Of a DNA stretch of 64,000 nucleotides, positions 11,401 to 23,690 are shown piece by piece (position 1 is the first letter of the stretch; every line of letters starts with the position of its first letter). The translations under genes and the position numbers were made by a program. Under the pieces are notes generated by a model, which was not told the DNA's origin, searched no databases, and saw nothing but the letters and a program-made list of their open reading frames with translations. The stretch lies in the NCBI RefSeq assembly GCF_025698545.1, contig NC_068570.1, positions 6,386,001-6,450,000 of the forward strand. The letters run 5' to 3'. The DNA comes from Gossypium raimondii (taxonomy: Eukaryota; Streptophyta; Magnoliopsida; Malvales; Malvaceae).

Positions 11401-13369
11401 AAATTCTCATTGAGTCTTCTTGATGCAGACCATGATAACTAGAATCTGCATTCACCATAGGTGTTACATCACCATCTCTTTGGTCCTGCACCAAAGGATC
11501 AGAATGCACATGAGGCAATGCCTTTTGACACATAAAGCAGTCCTCGATACTGGGGATCTTCGCTGGAGTAGTTACTTTGATCTGCTGCAATGATCCATCC
11601 GAGAAGACAACATGCTCAGTTTGTGGAGTATGATGGAAAGTATAACCTCCTGCAACCATTGCTGATGGAATCTCGGCCTGATAAATATTGTGGCTCTGAT
11701 AAACAGGATGCTGAATTACCCTTGTTCCAAATGCATTTTGATCAGGATAATGCTCCAATGGAGTTTGTTGGTGTTGCAACAGCGGCTGAAACGCTGCTGG
11801 TCTAACAACAACATGAGAGATGGAGGGAGTCATAGTCATGTTAAAAGCAGGAATGTACTGATGAGGGGCATTTCCTTGAGGCTGCTGTTGATTGAACACA
11901 GAACCAGTATTTCCCAGGAACTTAGGATTTGAGAACTCCATTTGAGGTGCAAACTGCATATATTCGGTATGGCTTGTAACTTCATAGCGAGGATCAACAT
12001 GTGTAGATGCATAGTGTTGCTGCAGATCATATCCCAATTGCTGCTGTGTTGAAGCAAGCTGCACCGTCCTCCCAGACTCAAACTCAAGTTGGGACGAAAG
12101 TGTTTGAGGACCGATATTAACTGCCGGGCTTCCTAAATGAACACCGGAAATAGGTAAATTCCCTCTAGGCGACAACAAGTTTGTTGATGGAGGTCCACCA
12201 ACATCCCCTTGAACAGCACCTGAGCTATCAACAGCTTCACTCCCACTAATATCAGAGTTTGGTGTTGAAGTCGCACTTGCTATGCTCTGCTTACGTGCGA
12301 TGCCACCAGCAGCTCCTTTCACAATTCCATTAACTGCCTCAACATATTTCTGCCCATTGTCATGCAAATCCCCGAATTGAACCGTACCGGAAGGATCAAG
12401 TTCCGAAGCCGAAATCAAAAATACCCTTAGTTTAGCAGCTCCATCTGAAGACCTTTCAATCACTTTCTCATACTCATCCATCATATTAACAAGATCATCG
12501 GAGCATGAAACGGAAACTAATGCATCAAGGTCCTCATCAGGAAGCTGGTACTTGATAACCACAGGTTGCTCATAAGTATCCACCATTTTTTGCACAAACT
12601 CATTAAAGCTCACATCTCTTCTAACACTAACAATCCTTGTCTGCCCCCCTACATATCTCAACACCCCATCACTTGGTCTAGGCAATATCTTCCCCCCAAA
12701 ACTACACAAAAACTTAACCTTTTTCCCAGACACAGAATCATCCCCACCCTCGTCATTAACCTGATCAGCACCATTGCCATTACTTCCAACTCCTGAATTT
12801 GATTTATAACCAACCCCACCTATTAATTCATTCCCATTACGACTACCCCTGTTTCCCATATTACAACTATGAGCTAAGCCTACAGTCACCCTATCATTAC
12901 TCAATTGATCACTCCTATTCCCACTAATCCTATTGCCCAGACTAGGACTATAACCATGCCCAGCTACCACATCATTACTAACCTGATGCACGGCATTAGC
13001 AGCCACCATATTGCCCAAATTCGGACTATAACCGAACCCGCCAACCAGGTTCATACTTGAATTCCCAACCGGCCCAGGCAAAGGCATGTGAGGCCTCCAT
13101 GCAGGGACACCTGGTGTCAAGGGCACTACATTCCCATATCCTAAACTTGCAAAACCGGCATCAGTCACCGTTGCTGGATAAAGAACAGGCATGGCACCAC
13201 CATAAGTCTCAAGCTCCCGAGGCGAGTTGGGAAGAAACCCGTCAATGGTTGTACCGCGGGTATTATTAGTGGCAGCCACCGCATCCGCAATTTGGGGCTC
13301 TTCAGTTACAATTCTAGCTACATTCAATGGTCTAAGATCTTCTTGTATTGAATTTTGATCAAATGCCAT
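8447..13369 (-). CDS. PB1-domain Raf-like protein kinase (B4-type MAPKKK)
   Basis: Nine exons, in transcription order 13369-10408, 10313-10123, 9982-9911, 9819-9667, 9558-9395, 9300-9153, 9022-8900, 8807-8720, 8628-8447; all junctions keep frame, giving 1360 aa. A PB1 domain lies at about 216-305 ([19 protein letters not shown], then [19 protein letters not shown]). A long Gln/Ser/Pro-rich, apparently disordered region follows to about 1050. The C-terminal kinase domain spans about 1083-1350: glycine loop [11 protein letters not shown] (1089), VAIK lysine about 1109, catalytic loop HFDLKSDN (1209-1216), metal loop DLG (1233-1235), and [13 protein letters not shown] for HRD and DLG for DFG are usual in this plant clade. 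Arabidopsis B4 Rafs act in osmotic-stress signalling by phosphorylating SnRK2 kinases; that role here is inferred. The first exon encodes 73% of the protein. Confidence 0.93.
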
Positions 13370-14930
13370 AATCTATAATACAGGGTTCAGCTGAAATATA
13401 GTCTAAATCAAGTTTAGAGGAGAAAAAAAAAGGGGGTATTTTCCAAAGGCAAGAAACAGAGCTAAAAACGATTCCTAAAACCAAGAAAATTTAATAAGAA
13501 GAGATGTGAGCAGAGAGGGAGAAACAGTGAGTCGGTAGTGGAGCTGGGCCACCTTTGATCCATGGCTTTCTTTTGAGATTCGATGAATCTTGTCCTTCAA
13601 ACACACTTTTTGTCAGTTTATCTCCCTGTTATTTCTATCCCCCTCTCTCCGGGACTTTGCTCTTTTGGTTTTCGTTTTTCCATTTATGGGTGGTGGGTGA
13701 TTGAAAATGACAGTGACTTCCATATGTAATTTTCTTTTCTTAAGTTGCAAGGAATTAATGGGGGACAAGAAAATGAGAAAAGAGGAAGGGTGACGGCACG
13801 TGGATGGTTTCATGCAAAGTTGGAGTCAAAATCTAATGAGTATGTTGTTTTTTTTCTTTTCGATTTATAAGGAACTAATATTATTATTGTGTTCAGCATT
13901 ATAAAATATAAAAACGTTATTTATATTCTAAAATTGAAAAATATGTCCAACTTATTTATTTACAAATCTAGAAACAACTTCTGCAGTCAGCCGTTGATAA
14001 TGGTATGGGCAGTTATATATATAGGTGGACGGTTGCTAGTGGAACATCTTTTAGGCATTATTATTTTATCATTTGAAAGATTTGTTATCTACTAAACAAA
14101 CAAAAGAACAATCTCGTAATTTGCACCCAAAAGTTGCAGGGGAAATTTTCGATCCTAAAAGCTTGTTTTCTGTGGTGAAATCGCGTTTGTTGTATCTTCT
14201 AAAACAATATCAATAAAGGCTAAGTCATAAATCAATATGATGATGACAATCTCTATGCAACTTGCACTTCCAATAGGATAAGCTTGCTTGACTTTTTTGG
14301 CAAAATAAAATATCTAATCCAATCCTCTTTATCTTGGAAGTAAATTTAGTGGTCTTCATGTGTACCAATAGTACTGGAGAAATATTGCTCTTGTCATCTC
14401 TTGGAAGGAAGATGGGTTAATGTCTACTTTAGACCTATAAGATAAAAGAAATACTTAAAGTCAATAAATAGAAGGTGATAAGAGCTTCAGGGATGTGTTG
14501 GTAAAGTAATGTAGTAATAGTATAGTGATCACACCTCTGGAGATGAATATACATGAGTATTTATAGTGAGATCCCTTGGTGACCTAAGGTTGATGGGCAT
14601 ATGACAGCGCGTGAAGAGTAAATCGTTTTGTGCTTGTAATTAGTTAGGGTTAGTGTCCTTGATCTAGCAAGGTTGTATCTCTAAGCCCTTTATTGATCTT
14701 GCCCTCTAACCTATGACAGATACGACTGTTAGGTTGATATTTACTTTGCTACATATGCATGCTATGCATTTGTTGGTTGTTTTACAAGGTTTGGTCTTTT
14801 GGGGTTTACTAATTTCTTTGAGTTTGGAGCATATTCTCTTTGGCACTTGGTGAGGATTTGCTATAAGTGGATAGAAGGCTCCTGTCAATAGTGCCATTGC
14901 TGGTGTCCCTTGAAAAGGTTTAAATTCCCT
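13370..14930. other. Intergenic: kinase promoter and repeat-like sequence
   Basis: The first ~250 bases on the minus strand are pyrimidine-rich and suit the kinase 5' leader and core promoter. The rest is AT-rich. The stretch around 14400-14900 looks repeat-derived, but I cannot name a family. No gene is supported. Confidence 0.45.
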
Positions 14931-15527
14931 TGTTGGTTGTATTCCTTGAAAAGTTAAGCTTTTATTGATTTAGTGGGAAAAGAGTCTAGAGGGTCAATTT
15001 GTTTGAATTTATTGAATGTCTTATCCGATTGGGATTTATCAATTAAGTGAGAGATAACTTGTGGAGTTATGTCTCGCATTTTTCGACTTTTCTTCTCCTA
15101 ATTAAACTCTGTTTTTAGTTTTCCACTTAAACCCTGATTAGTGTAAGTTATTTTAATATTAATTTCTCACTTAAACTCTGATTAGTGTAGGTTATTTTAA
15201 TATTATTTGACCTACAAATTTAACCTATAAATAAGTCTTTTTTTCACTTTAGAAAAATAACTCATTACACATTTAGGTATTAACTTTTATAAGCTATCAG
15301 AGAATTTTGTGTTTATGTTTTGAGGGTTATTATTTCGAATTTTGGAGTTTAATTTTTATCTTCATCTTTATACTCTTCGTTTTTGTCATTTTAGTAAAAT
15401 TATTTTTTTTCATGATTTTTTATCCTCTTCAGAGGGGTTTTTCCATGCAAAATATTTGTATTCGATGTTTTTAATTTCTTTATTATTTTACTTGTTCGTT
15501 GCTTAATCGGGTTTATCCCCAACAAAG

Positions 15528-15539
15528 TGGTATCAGAGC
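15528..15539 (+). other. Retroelement primer-binding site (initiator tRNA-Met)
   Basis: The 12-mer tggtatcagagc is the standard Copia primer-binding site. It lies three bases after the CCAACA end of the candidate LTR, which supports that LTR boundary. Confidence 0.8.
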
Positions 15540-15708
15540 TAATTCGATTTTAGCAATCAATCCATTCAGAGATAGCAGCAACAAGGTTTGATATTGATAA
15601 GTTCGATAGTATCACAAATTTTAATATGTAACAAGTTCGGATGATGACTGTAATACTGAAATTTTACCCGGCCTACAAAAACAAGCTCAAATTACAATGG
15701 GCCTATGT

Positions 15709-15765
15709 GGCCCAAAATCCGGAATAAATAATGGCCCAAAATCCGGAATAAATAATGGCCCAAAA
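15709..15765. repeat. 24-bp tandem duplication within the solo LTR
   Basis: The unit gcccaaaatccggaataaat, plus aatg, is repeated twice, with a partial third copy (gcccaaaa). It lies inside the Gypsy-type LTR. Confidence 0.8.
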
Positions 15766-16688
15766 CAATGTCAGAAACTCCTAGGGTTTCTGAGGAAACC
15801 TTTGCGCCGCAGCCACCAAGCACCACAGCCCCGGATCTTTACCTGCACAGCAAATAAACGCAAGAAAGGAAACAAGATCAAAGATTGCAAATCAAGAAGA
15901 AATCAAACAGATTTTTTTCCTTTATATATTTTATTATTAGGGTTATAAAAGGGGATTGAATATACTGTAACAAGGGAGGAATCGATAAAAAAAAGGGAAA
16001 AGGGGGAAAGGAATGTTGTATTGAAAAAAAATACAAGAACAAAGAATCAGAAAACATTTTTTTTGAAAGGTGATTTTCGTCGTTTTTAGAGTTTTTTTCG
16101 ATTTTTGTTTACATGTTTTTATATCTTCTAATAGTAGAAAATAATAAGAAAAGAAAGAATGGAGGTGCTTACCTTTGGTTCGGTCTCTTCAAACTGCCGT
16201 CAAGGGTGGTGCTTTGGGCGGCGTCATGGCAGTGGTGTGGCTGGGTTTGGGTTAAGAAAAGAACCCTAGCAGAGAGTTCTCTCCTCCCTCTCTGTTTTTG
16301 AAGAAAATGAAATGAAATGTTTTGTTAAAAGTTTTTTTTAGGGTTTGAAAAATAGTGTCGTTTAATGGCTATGGATTTGCCTGTTTGGACCCTTGGTGGG
16401 CTATTTATGTATTGGGTCCTTTGTTTTTTTTGAAGTGTGTTTAATCATTTTCTTTTATTTCTTTTAAATTTAAGCACATGTTTTATTTTTGTTTCACTTT
16501 GGTCCTTATTAAGACGCAACTTTTTGGAGGGTGGGATTAATTCCCCTTTGGGTCCTCCTCCTGTTGCGCGCGTTTTAATTTAGTCCCTTTTAGTGTTTTC
16601 TATCTTTAAATCCAGCCTTTTAACTCCGTTTAGTTTTCAGTTTAATCCTTAATCTTTCATTTTAAGTTTCTTTAGTTTATTTTATTAA

Positions 16689-17000
16689 CATTGTTATTAT
16701 TATTATTATTATTATTGTTATTATTATTGTTATTGTTATATTATATATTATTATTATATCTACATATATACACGCATATGCATGTTAATACATATACATA
16801 TATTTTAAACGTTTTAAATATATATACATATTATGTACATATTTTTTATTATCTTGTTTTCATAATTTTCACATACATATATATTTTTATATTTCATGAT
16901 TTAAACATGCATGTATATTTTTGTATGTTTATAATTTTATTCATTTGCTTTATTCAGTCACTTATGTATAAATATATATATATATATATATATATTAAAG
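16689..17000. repeat. TTA and TA microsatellites within the solo LTR
   Basis: An interrupted (tta)n run occupies 16689-16740, and (ta)n runs lie near 16740-16760 and 16972-16994. The region reads as a leucine/tyrosine-rich open frame by chance only. Confidence 0.85.
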
Positions 17001-18470
17001 AATGTTTTAATCTTTATCTACTTGTATTTGTTATGTTGCACGATGTTGATTTGTTATTTCATTTATTTTATTTCTACTGCTTGTATTATTTATGCTCATA
17101 TTATCATATATATATTTGTCATTTATTAATGCGGTATTTATACATACATCCCATATAACAATACGTCATCCTTTTACTCGAATTTAAAAATAATTTTTTT
17201 TTAAATAGAGATAATACTCTCATTTGGGATTTTCAAGAAAATTGAGCCCTAACGTATTGGGTTCCAATTTTCTTCGTTAAATCTAACAATCGAGAATTGC
17301 TCTTTAAACAAACAAAATGAAAAGCTTGTTGTCGGGAATTTCATATGTTGTATCCTAACGTATTAGATGTGACGTATTGATTTCTCGAGACAAAGATTTT
17401 TTTTTTAAAAAATAATAACAAAGGAAATATTCCAAGTTTAGGATTTAGAGAAATTGTGCCCTAAAGTATTGAGCCGTGATTTCTTTATAAATCTTAAACA
17501 AATAAATATTCTTTTAAATTTTATTACACGAGTATTTTGGACTAATTTGTTTTTGAGAAATTAGAATGTCGTGCCCTAACCCATTGGGTGTGACATTTTC
17601 CTTCTCTGAAATGATAAGAGTCTTAATAAGTAACGTCTTTAAGTTTTTATTAAGGATCATATTTTTAAATTTTTGACATTAAGACACGAATTAATTAACT
17701 AGGTACCAATTTTGGGCGTTACGAGGGTGCTAATCCTTCCTCGTACGTAACCGACTCCCGGATCCATTTTTCTAAAACTCGTAGACCAAAGCTATTTTTT
17801 AGGTGATCCAATCACACCTCAATAAAATATTGGTGGCGACTTCTAATTTTTGTTTTTTTTTTCAAAATAAAAAATGGTTTCGACAATGACAATTTTGATT
17901 CAAAGCGATCTTGAGAAGGTCCTTACAAAGAATAAACCTACAAACATGAATAAATCAGAATGGGATAGGTTAGATAAAAAAAGCTCTATCCATAATTTAA
18001 TTATGTTTAGCAAATAATGTATTGCAGGAGGTTTTGATGGAGAAAACGACATTCACCTTATGGAAGAGGTTAGAAATCCTCTACGCGACAAAGTCTTTGG
18101 CTAATCAATTGGTGTTGAAACAATGTCTATACATGTTTCGTATGGACGAAAGTGAGCACCTTAGAGGTCACATCAATCAATTTATTACTCTTTTGAATGA
18201 TTTAGAAAAGGTTGAGGTTCAGATTGACAATGAAGATTGGGCTACGCTATTATTATGCTCTTTACCCCATTCATACAAATCTTTCAAGGAGACCCTGATT
18301 TATGGCAAAATAATCTCTCATTCGAGGATGTGAAGGATTATCTATTGAGCAAAAACAAACTCAACAATAAGTTTTGTTCGGATAGCAAGTCAGATAGGCA
18401 AGCCTCGATTTTGCAAATAGTTAAGTCACGTCAAGGCAGATTGTTACATACTGCAAAATAAAAGAGCTGT

Positions 18471-19230
18471 GATTTTTATGGGATATAAAAAGGGGGAAAA
18501 TACCTAAACTCAAGAGGAGTGTGGATAAAAAGAGGAGAAATCGCCAAAGCCTTCAAGCATCAAGGATTGATGGAAATCATTAGGAAGACTCAATTTCTCC
18601 ATCTATTTTTTTCCTTGTTTCTTTTTCTATGATTAGTTTCTTGTTTTTATTTTAAGATTGTTTTTCAATATTTTGATGAACTAAGTTTTCATTTCTAGGA
18701 TTGAATGTTTAGTTAATTGAATTTTTTTTTCTATTTCCATCTTTTTATTTTTAATAGAGAATTGATTATTTACTCGTTCTTGCTCTTCATTGATAATAGT
18801 CGATCAATTATTAATTTGATAAAACTTAAAAATTGGAAAAAGGACTTTTCGTTTTAGGTCTAGAATAAATAACTCTTTGTCTATATTAGATGGTCAAATT
18901 TTTATTCCTAATAGCCATAAGCGATATTTGTTCTTAATCAATTTGGTCTAAATTATTGGCATATGAATATATCTCGATAATTAGATTTAATCAGTTCTTT
19001 AATTGCTTGGAAGAGAATTGAGAAAATTTTAGTACTTTAGGTGAGTAATCAACTTTATTGTGATAAATTGGGTGGATATTGAACAATTAGCTAATGCATT
19101 AGATCAAATTATAATTGTATGCTCTTATTATTGATTGATTGTTTCGTTTTAATTTACCTTGCTCATTTTTATTTGTTTGATTTAAATTAAAAATATGTAT
19201 TATCGATTTATTTGGATAGGTTATAGAGTA
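18471..19230. other. Unassigned AT-rich, repeat-like sequence
   Basis: No coding potential. The tone of the sequence (aggattgaatgtttagttaattg, cttggaagagaattgag) resembles LTR-retroelement flanks such as that at 38560-39260, but I cannot place boundaries. Confidence 0.35.
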
Positions 19231-19239
19231 AAAGCCACA

Positions 19240-20960
19240 ATACGTATACTAGTGTGTGCGCTTTTTAAGAAATGGTAGAAGTGTACATATGTAAAAAGAT
19301 GCGTGGGTACCTAAGGTTGGTCATTGAAAGATTGGCTTCTTCAGCCAATTGATTGGCTAAAGGATTGAAGTTACTGATATGGTTGATGGGTATGGAGATT
19401 GTAGTTGGGACTCATTTACACATTGGTTGGACCATTCAATAGTGATGCACATTGCAATAATGCCTTCACCGAGAGAACATTTAGGACCTGATATGTGCAT
19501 ATGGAATCGGTCAAACTCGAGTAAATTTATAGTTTTTTTATGCATATAAACGGATGACTACAGATATGTTGGCACCAAAAGACTCCTTTTGTCTTAATGC
19601 TTGAAAGCTTAAGGCTCATCAATGAGAGACAGTTCCTATGGCTAGTGATAAGGGAGAGATTATGCTCAAATAATGAGAGATGGCCGGGCAAGTTAACAGA
19701 TGATGCCTCTTGTAAGACTTGTAGCGCATGCCAGGGACAACACTTCACGCTTTGTGGGCGGTTTAGGTGAGGATAATTCCCAATGCTATGCAACAAAGCT
19801 TCTTCACCTCTAATTTAAACAGCTGGCTACTTGATAACTTTGATAATAATCTTGCTGTTGAAAATTGGCCAACCATGCTGCTGTGATATTTTTGGTTGAA
19901 GTGCATGCAGCTTGTAAACATGCTGCAGCACGTATGCTTGCTGTAACGGCAAGGTTTTCTCTTTAGTTTCATTGTAATCAAACTAGTTGAAAATGAACAA
20001 GTTGATGACAACTTGATACAGTAGCTGTTGAATGACTAGTTTAGGAGGCTTGTTTATGTGTACAAGCAATGTTTATCAAGTTACTAGGCTACTTAGTGGT
20101 AGTAGGTAGTATTTGGTGATGTATTTGACTCTAAATGTATTGTTTTCTTATTGAATGAGTGAGCAAAAATGAGCTATCAGCCATAAGCTCCCTTGCTGCA
20201 CATTTGTGAGCAAGTTAAAATTTTTTCTTGTATCTTGCTGCCTTGTCCGGTGTCCTGTTTTTCTTCCTCTGCTCTTACAAAAACTCCAACACTTGCTTTA
20301 CAGTTTAATGGTGTTGAGTGGGAAAAGTTGTTCGGAATTACATGTTGGTGGATTTGGAAGCAATGTGGGGCGGATATTTTTAAGGTGGTGGTGTTGGACG
20401 ATGAATGTAGAGTATGTCCCTCGTTTGGCCTCGGGCCAACACATAGATAATACAAGCCGTAGCAATTGCAGTCTCCCTCATGCTGGGTGTGTTAAATTGA
20501 ATGTTGATGGGGCAGTAGAATCGAATTTTGCAGGGGCATCTACAGGTGGAGTCATAAGAGACATGTATTGGAATTGACTAGTTGGCTACAATAGAAGTAT
20601 TTGCTTAAGATCGATATTTAAGGTTGAATTATGGGCAGCTCTAGATGGTTTAAATGTGGTATAGCAGTGGGGTTTTAAGAAAGTCATGGTGGAAAGTGAT
20701 AATGATATGGTTGTGCAACTGCTAAATGAGGATATGGTTGACTCATACTTGCGCTCTTTAGTTCAAAACATCAAGGAGTTGTGTCGAAGACAACAGTAGA
20801 TCATCGTATCGCATACCCCATAAAAAGCTAATTTAGTGGTTGATTATGCTGCCAAGTTCCGTACAAGAATAAAACTTACTAGGCAGTGCTTTGAGAATCA
20901 TATACCTAAAGCATGGAAACTGCTTAGCAATCACGTAACGAGTGCCCAATAGATGTAATA
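19240..20960 (+). pseudogene. LINE (non-LTR retrotransposon) 3' remnant: zf-RVT and RNase H region
   Basis: Two decayed coding blocks are readable. At about 19480-19750 there are pieces typical of the zinc-binding zf-RVT region of plant LINEs (PDMCIWNRSNSSKF, LRLINERQFLWLV, CKTCSACQGQ). At about 20480-20930 there is an RNase H-like region (VKLNVDGAVESNFAGASTGG, VIRDM, FKVELWAALDGL, VMVESDNDMVVQLL, KANLVVDYAAKF). In-frame stops interrupt it, for example after the DMYWN block near 20577, after LNVV near 20660 and after RRQQ near 20798. There is no reverse transcriptase core in the window and no clear poly-A tail or target duplication. Sequence at 19800-20450 between the blocks looks inserted or too decayed to read. 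Confidence 0.65.
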
Positions 20961-21409
20961 AGTCTACATATTCTGAAAATATACTTTTTTATTTTATTAG
21001 AAATTGGTATGTCTTTTTTTTTAATATTTTACTATAGTCTAAAAATTTTATTATCAGTGTAGAAAATATTTTCACACTTAAAATAATATGTGGTGAGTGA
21101 GGTGGGAGATCCTTGTACGCAGTTGACGGAGCTTCCGATGGGCGGCTGGTGGAAGTTACCATGGAACTTCCTCCCCTCTTTCCTCGTCCCTTCTCAATTT
21201 CCAATTAATAATTTCAGCAAATATTTCCTCTACGTTTCTTCAGTAAGGATGGCATGAACCCGATTTTGTCTCCCCCTATCCACAACCTTTATTAGCGTTC
21301 TCCTTCTTTTTTACAGATTCAATCAAACTCCCTTTCTTTTTCTTTCCAGATCATCTTCTCTTTCATCACCTCCTACCTAGGTTCAAACAGGTAGACATTC
21401 AATCAAACA
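20961..21409. other. Upstream region of the 21.4 kb gene
   Basis: AT-rich, then pyrimidine-rich (21290-21370) as expected for a plant leader. No other gene is seen. Confidence 0.5.
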
Positions 21410-22062
21410 ATGGCTGGTATGCTTCCTGGTGTTGAATGTGCTAGAAGAAGACGGATCCATCTAACGGGAGCCTTATCTGATTCACCAACCCCTCCTCCTT
21501 ATCGCTTCCCAAGGAAATCCTCTTTTTGTTTGTATACCACCAACCAGGATACTCATTCTTGTTTACAGGTACTTTCTCTTTTCCTATATAGTTCCATCTC
21601 TTTACAGCGTTTATATTGTGTTGTTATAGATTGCAGTTACTGTAATTGTTAATCGGTCGTACTTGTGACAAATTAACAGCAATTGGTCTGTAATCATATT
21701 TTCATTATGGCAGCAATATAAGAGGAGATTATAACTGAGACTGACTTGAGTTTTGATTTGGGATGTGAATATATTGAAGCAAAGGAGCATATTAGATGAA
21801 GCCTGTGAAGATGAGGAGCTGGGAGGGATAGCAAGAGAAGCTAAGAAAAGATTAGATGAGAGGTTGAGATCACAGCCTAAGAGGTACTAGAATGGCAATT
21901 TATTTATTTATTTATTTATTATTTCAAGTCTCATTTCCCCTTACTTTGGGCATTGAAAATCAATCCATCAGGCAAAATAGCGATGAAAATGGGATGAAAG
22001 GGGAGTTGCAGTCAAAGAAGAAGATTGTGAGTTGGCCCAAACTGAGTTGGAAGAAGTGTTAA
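21410..22062 (+). CDS. Short protein resembling the N-terminal half of a plant RING-H2 family, lacking the RING
   Basis: Three exons (21410-21568, 21780-21883, 21972-22062) encode 117 aa with frame kept at both junctions. It starts MAGMLPGVECARRRRIHLTG, has PRKSSFCLYTTNQDTHSC, then SILDEACEDEELGGIAREAKKRLDERLRS, and ends KKIVSWPKLSWKKC. From memory, this start, the RRSSFCLY block, the AREAKxRLDERL helix and a final SWxKLSWK occur in a plant family in which KLSWK is followed by a RING-H2 domain. Here a stop follows immediately, and none of the next few hundred bases encodes Cys/His pairs of a RING. It may be a natural RING-less paralogue or a truncated copy. Function unknown. The ATG is preceded by a leader with no upstream ATG close by. 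Confidence 0.7.
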
Positions 22063-23373
22063 ACTCAACTTGTTGAATCAAATTCCAAAGGTATTCCAAC
22101 AGGTTGTACAACTTTTCTTGAGTGTACCCAAGATTACTCTACTGCTGCAACACCAGTTACTCAATTAAGTCTCTCATTTTGATTGTTGGGTTATGTTTTT
22201 AGAGATAGTTTCAATTATAGAGTTTGGAAATCTATGAATGGATGTTGTATTTTCTTTTTTGGCGTAAATATGATATGAAATTATCAAATATATTAATATT
22301 TAAATATTAGTATGATACCTGTGGATTATCCCCAAATTTTATGTTCATCGTTGTCTAATTGCTGTGATATATGTATATCCAAAATAGAAAATCATGAAAG
22401 ATGTCTGAGTATGCATTATTTAAGAAATATGCTAATCAATTATAGATATTATAAAAATAATATTGTTTAAAATAAAAATATTTATACTAAAGATTAAATA
22501 AAATTTAAACAATGAAATTTACAGTTATGTCTCAACTTGTAAAATATCCAATGCTAGAAATATGACATATGTATCACAAATAAGAATTAAAAATAGGATT
22601 AAATTAAATTTACTAATAAGAGTTGGGTGCAATTATAAGGTGCATTATATTTTTAAGAAGAAATTCAGGTTTAAATTTTAGAGATGCCTTTTGTTGAAAT
22701 CGGAAACCGTAAATATCGAAAAAATAATAATTTTATAAATCATAAAACGAATATAAAGGATACTTTGAAATTGAATTGTCCGTAATTTAAATACCTAGGA
22801 AAAATATTTGAATTTTGAAATCAATTTATTCTTGGTAAGTAATTTTTTTATAAATCATAAAAGGAAATCTTCATAACTAACTTTTTTAAGGGTCATAATT
22901 AACTTTAAAAATAGTATACATGTAACTTTCCTTAATTAAAAATTAGAAGTAAATACTATTTAATAAATTTTAATTTATTAACTATTAAATAAATAAAATA
23001 AATCATATAGAAAATTTGAGGTTTTAATATTAGTATTATATAAAAACATCTACGTGAATTTCATGTTAATAACATTAAAAACATTAAATTTTTATTCATT
23101 CAGAGTGATTTAACAAACGACATAAATTTAAGAGTTAAAAGAGACAAAAAAAATTAAATGAATGGTTAAAACATTTTTTATAAAATTGAAGGGTTAAATA
23201 AATCATTATGACTCATATAAAAGTATAATCAACGATAATTTTCTGAATTCATTAAAATGATATATTAAATTCAAATGAAATTTAAAAAATTAAAACTTTT
23301 TATGGTTTAATTGGTGGCTGTTGAATCCTTAGGCCTGTTATAAATTGATTTCAATATATTTGAAACCTCGTTT
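22063..23373. other. Intergenic, AT-rich, with a foldback-element relic
   Basis: Mostly AT-rich sequence without coding potential. The part 23040-23215 matches in order one arm of the foldback element at 32314-32822 (attcattcagagtgattta, acataaatttaagag, taaatcattatga), so it is a one-armed relic of the same family. Confidence 0.5.
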
Positions 23374-23690
23374 TATTATAGGGATTGGATCAGATTGATC
23401 CTCTTATTATGAAATGGATCAATTTAGTTTTTATATTTTTAAAATATCAAGTAAGGTCAAATTTCAACAAAGTTAACGTTTAATATTTAACGAGGTTATA
23501 TTTTGAAAGCTTTTTATGATTTTGTAGATGAAATATTTTGTTTAGAGTTGAACTATAAATAAATAAATAAACTAATTTTCATGTCATTTTTTAATCAATA
23601 AATATTAACGCTATCCCAATTTGACTTTATTTGATTATTTTGAAAAGTATTTAAAAATAGAAGGACTAATTTGATTCAGTCCCTAGAATA
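23374..23690. mobile_element. Short foldback MITE
   Basis: The termini TATTaTAGGGAtTGgATCA (23374 onward) and, reverse-complemented from 23690, TATTcTAGGGAcTGaATCA are imperfect inverted repeats. Further in, 'gtcaaattt' and 'ttaacg' also pair across the centre. No coding potential. It ends 325 bp before the start codon of the next gene. No target duplication is evident. Confidence 0.6.

Larger units (their letters stand above)
15649..17885 (+). mobile_element. Solo LTR of a Gypsy (Tat/Ogre-like) retrotransposon nested in the Copia fragment
   Basis: The 2237-bp segment begins TGTAATACTG and ends GGTTTCGACA, the TG...CA form of an LTR. It is flanked by the 5-bp direct repeat ATGAC (15644-15648 and 17886-17890). 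The end GGTTTCGACA and upstream text 'gggcgttacgagggtgctaatcc' and 'ggtggcgacttc' are familiar from plant Gypsy LTRs whose primer-binding site pairs with tRNA-Arg. No internal domain or second LTR is present, which fits unequal LTR recombination. The intact duplication suggests an insertion younger than the host Copia fragment. The family assignment is from memory. Confidence 0.72.
14931..18470 (+). mobile_element. Copia-type LTR retrotransposon remnant (LTR, primer-binding site, gag part), interrupted by a solo LTR
   Basis: A candidate 5' LTR runs 14931-15524, beginning TGTTGG and ending CCAACA. It is followed after three bases by tggtatcagagc (15528-15539), the word complementary to the initiator methionine tRNA that Copia elements use as primer-binding site. 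A degenerate gag (UBN2 type) region ends near 18461; its clearest part (about 18022-18330) has the LWKRLEILYATKSL and MDESEHLRGHINQF style of Copia gag proteins. Protease, integrase and reverse transcriptase are not seen, nor is a 3' LTR. The element is an old, broken fragment with many breaks, interrupted within the gag region by the element at 15649-17885. Confidence 0.75.

Noticed and set aside
10507-12087. Short frames on both strands inside the kinase first exon
   Set aside because: Shadows of the 2962-bp coding exon; no conserved motifs.
14706-14897. 63-aa minus-strand frame
   Set aside because: No family resemblance, isolated in repeat-like DNA.
16691-17158. 155-aa open frame rich in Leu, Tyr and Ile
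   Set aside because: Entirely TTA/TA microsatellite sequence inside the solo LTR; no domain or codon signature.
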